Source of the DNA: Novosphingobium aureum | GTDB lineage: Bacteria; Pseudomonadota; Alphaproteobacteria; Sphingomonadales; Sphingomonadaceae | NCBI RefSeq assembly: GCF_015865035.1 | Contig: NZ_JADZGI010000001.1 | Location: 372,001 to 436,000, forward strand | DNA: 64,000 nucleotides | Reading direction: 5' to 3' | Shown: positions 62,115-64,000 of the stretch, in pieces | How positions within the stretch are numbered: the stretch's first letter is position 1 | How the letters are laid out: each line of letters opens with the position of its first letter | The notes under the pieces: generated by a model | What the model was told of the DNA's origin: nothing | The model's database searches: none | The model's input: only the letters and a program-made list of their open reading frames with translations | Made by a program: the position numbers and the translations under genes

Positions 62115-63803
62115 ATGGCAACCACCGCAGACCAGTTCCAGGGCCACGTCGACGACCACGGCCACCACGATCACGGGCATGACCACCCGGGCTTCTTCGC
62201 CCGCTGGTTCATGTCGACCAACCACAAGGACATCGGCACGATGTACCTGATCTTCGCGATCTTCGCGGGGATCATCGGCGGTGCTTTCTCGGGCATGATG
62301 CGCGTCGAGCTCGCCGAGCCGGGTATCCAGTACCTCGACATGTTCTCGCGCTGGTTCGGCGCCGAGAACCCCGACTTCACGCAGACGCTGCACACCTGGA
62401 ACGTGCTGATCACCGCGCACGGCCTGATCATGGTCTTCTTCATGGTCATGCCCGCGATCATCGGCGGCTTCGGCAACTGGTTCGTGCCGATCATGATCGG
62501 CGCGCCCGACATGGCCTTCCCGCGCATGAACAACATCTCGTTCTGGCTGACGGTCGCGGGCTTCGTCTCGCTGCTGTGCTCGGCCTTCGTCCCGGGCGGC
62601 ACCGGGCTTGGCGCGGGTACCGGCTGGACGGTCTATGCCCCGCTCTCGACTTCGGGCTCGGTCGGCCCGGCTGTCGATTTCGGCATCTTCGCGCTGCACC
62701 TTTCGGGTGCGGGCTCGATCATGGGCGCGATCAACTTCATCACCACCATCTTCAACATGCGCGCGCCGGGCATGACCCTGCACAAGATGCCGCTGTTCGT
62801 GTGGTCGGTGCTGGTCACCGCGTTCCTGCTGCTGCTCTCGCTGCCGGTGCTCGCCGCCGCGATCACCATGCTGCTGACCGACCGTAACTTCGGCACGACC
62901 TTCTTCGATCCCGCCGGTGGCGGCGATCCGGTCCTGTACCAGCACCTGTTCTGGTTCTTCGGCCACCCCGAAGTCTACATCATGATCCTGCCCGGCTTCG
63001 GCATCATCTCGCAGATCATCTCGACCTTCTCGAAGAAGCCCGTCTTCGGCTACCTCGGCATGGCCTACGCCATGGTCGCGATCGGCGTCGTCGGCTTCAT
63101 CGTGTGGGCGCACCACATGTATTCGACCGGCCTTTCGGTGAACACCAAGATGTACTTCACCGCTGCCACCATGGTCATCGCGGTGCCCACCGGCGTGAAG
63201 ATCTTCTCGTGGATCGCCACGATGTGGGGCGGCTCGATCGAGTTCAAGTCGCCGATGGTCTGGGCGATCGGCTTCATCTTCCTGTTCACCGTGGGCGGCG
63301 TGACCGGCGTCGTGCTTGCCAACGGCGGCGTCGACGACAACCTCCACGACACCTACTACGTCGTCGCGCACTTCCACTACGTGCTCTCGCTCGGCGCGGT
63401 GACCTCGCTCTTCGCAGGGTTCTACTACTGGTTCCCCAAGATGAGCGGGCGCATGCACTCCGAAGCGCTGTCGTACCTGCACTTCGCGGTGTTCTTCGTC
63501 GGCGTGAACATGATCTTCTTCCCGATGCACTTCCTCGGGCTGCAGGGCATGCCGCGTCGCTACCCCGACTATGCAGAGGCCTATACCTACTGGAACCAGT
63601 TCGCGACCTGGGGCTACATGGTCATGGCCGCCAGCATCGCGATCTGGTTCGCCAACATCGTCTACGCGTTTTCCGCCGGCCGCCGTGTCGAGGACAACTA
63701 CTGGGGCGAAGGCGCGACGACGCTCGAGTGGACGCTGAGCAGCCCGCCGCCGTTCCACCAGTTCGAGACCCTGCCGGTCATCGAGGAAACCGCCCACCAT
63801 TGA
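62115..63803 (+). CDS. ctaD: Cytochrome c oxidase subunit I (aa3 type)
   Basis: The 562-residue catalytic subunit begins with a His-rich tail ([14 protein letters not shown]). It then shows the standard motifs: D-channel [12 protein letters not shown], active-site GHPEVYI, CuB ligands [10 protein letters not shown]-channel lysine in [10 protein letters not shown], and haem ligands VVAHFHYVL. It is a full D- and K-channel enzyme, in contrast with the caa3 copy. The ctaB gene starts 80 bases on. Confidence 0.97.
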   Translation: MATTADQFQGHVDDHGHHDHGHDHPGFFARWFMSTNHKDIGTMYLIFAIFAGIIGGAFSGMMRVELAEPGIQYLDMFSRWFGAENPDFTQTLHTWNVLITAHGLIMVFFMVMPAIIGGFGNWFVPIMIGAPDMAFPRMNNISFWLTVAGFVSLLCSAFVPGGTGLGAGTGWTVYAPLSTSGSVGPAVDFGIFALHLSGAGSIMGAINFITTIFNMRAPGMTLHKMPLFVWSVLVTAFLLLLSLPVLAAAITMLLTDRNFGTTFFDPAGGGDPVLYQHLFWFFGHPEVYIMILPGFGIISQIISTFSKKPVFGYLGMAYAMVAIGVVGFIVWAHHMYSTGLSVNTKMYFTAATMVIAVPTGVKIFSWIATMWGGSIEFKSPMVWAIGFIFLFTVGGVTGVVLANGGVDDNLHDTYYVVAHFHYVLSLGAVTSLFAGFYYWFPKMSGRMHSEALSYLHFAVFFVGVNMIFFPMHFLGLQGMPRRYPDYAEAYTYWNQFATWGYMVMAASIAIWFANIVYAFSAGRRVEDNYWGEGATTLEWTLSSPPPFHQFETLPVIEETAHH

Positions 63804-63882
63804 GTGTGGCGCCAAGCCCCAGGGCGGGTCCCGGATGCTCCGGGCTCGCCTCGGCGGGGCATTCGGGTGTAAGGGCCCGCGC

Positions 63883-64000
63883 ATGACGATGACGCCTTCG
63901 ACCACGATTCCCTCGACCCAGCCGGCAAGCGGCCCGCTGCCCGCTGACTGGCGCGACCTGTTCGCGCTCACCAAGCCGCGGGTGATGAGCCTGGTGATCT
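63883..64000 (+). CDS. ctaB: Protohaem IX farnesyltransferase, start only
   Basis: The first 39 codons reach the window edge. After a Thr/Pro/Ser-rich start the frame reads WRDLFALTKPRVMSLVI, the conserved start of CtaB/Cox10, which makes haem O for the oxidase. Position directly after ctaD supports the call. ATG 63889 is an alternative start. Confidence 0.88.
   Translation, partial: MTMTPSTTIPSTQPASGPLPADWRDLFALTKPRVMSLVI

Noticed and set aside
61890..63974. Minus-strand frame of 694 codons
   Set aside because: Antisense to ctaC/ctaD; a shadow frame rich in His, Asp and Arg.

Overview
The window is a 64 kb stretch of high-GC, gene-dense chromosomal DNA from an alphaproteobacterium, most likely a member of the Sphingomonadales (Novosphingobium or a close relative). 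The reasons are the protein sequences themselves, the DUF4167 gene beside hisS-prfA-prmC, the cytochrome bc1 and aa3 oxidase gene sets, frequent GTG/TTG starts, and -35 TTGACG promoters. I see no transposase, integrase, phage gene, CRISPR array or rRNA operon. Almost all of it is core genome; the likeliest acquired piece is the arsR-permease-thioredoxin cassette beside a tRNA-Gly gene near 38.4-40.1 kb.

Layout. 0-2.5 kb: a truncated minus-strand gene, a candidate small RNA, a universal stress protein and a LysR regulator. 2.6-9.3 kb: 3-oxoacid CoA-transferase (scoAB), a barrel-like protein, glutathione peroxidase, mercaptopyruvate sulfurtransferase, an S46 dipeptidyl-peptidase and a small secreted protein. 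9.4-18.6 kb (minus): a GST-like protein, trhO, metK, lnt, a DUF4167 protein, prmC, prfA and hisS. 18.7-31.9 kb: M61 peptidase, ppa, a WYL-like protein, gabD, a GNAT protein, threonine aldolase, an EamA transporter, an epimerase-like protein, an M48 protease, pepN and pgeF. 32.1-36.5 kb: petABC (cytochrome bc1), apt and an M14 peptidase. 36.5-40.4 kb: two tRNA-Gly genes flanking malonyl-CoA decarboxylase and the arsR cassette. 40.4-46 kb (minus): a five-gene caa3-type oxidase operon. 46.2-52.6 kb: a chemotaxis receptor, a TlpA-like lipoprotein, argH, an LptM-like lipoprotein, lysA and a siroheme-synthase-like protein. 52.8-54.9 kb: a small peptide gene followed by two paralogous cupin-like proteins of unknown function. 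54.9-60.9 kb (minus): ruvX, a DUF3089 hydrolase, an AI-2E-type permease, lepB, acpS, a small membrane protein, pdxJ and pyrE. 61-64 kb: ctaC, ctaD and the start of ctaB.

How the genes work together. The respiratory chain is well represented: bc1 complex, a standard aa3 oxidase, and a second caa3 oxidase whose subunits I and III are fused and whose subunit II carries its own haem c. Its subunit I lacks the K-channel lysine. Translation termination (prfA, prmC) and histidine charging (hisS) are overlapping genes. A large set of peptidases (S46, M61, M48, PepN, M14) suggests peptide scavenging. Arginine and lysine biosynthesis genes sit together.

The least explained material is the 52.8-54.9 kb trio: a 57-residue peptide with a strong ribosome binding site, then two overlapping, mutually similar cupin plus helical-repeat proteins. 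Other points worth checking are the candidate sRNA at 190-255, the perfect FNR-type box upstream of arsR, and an 18-bp palindrome just upstream of metK.
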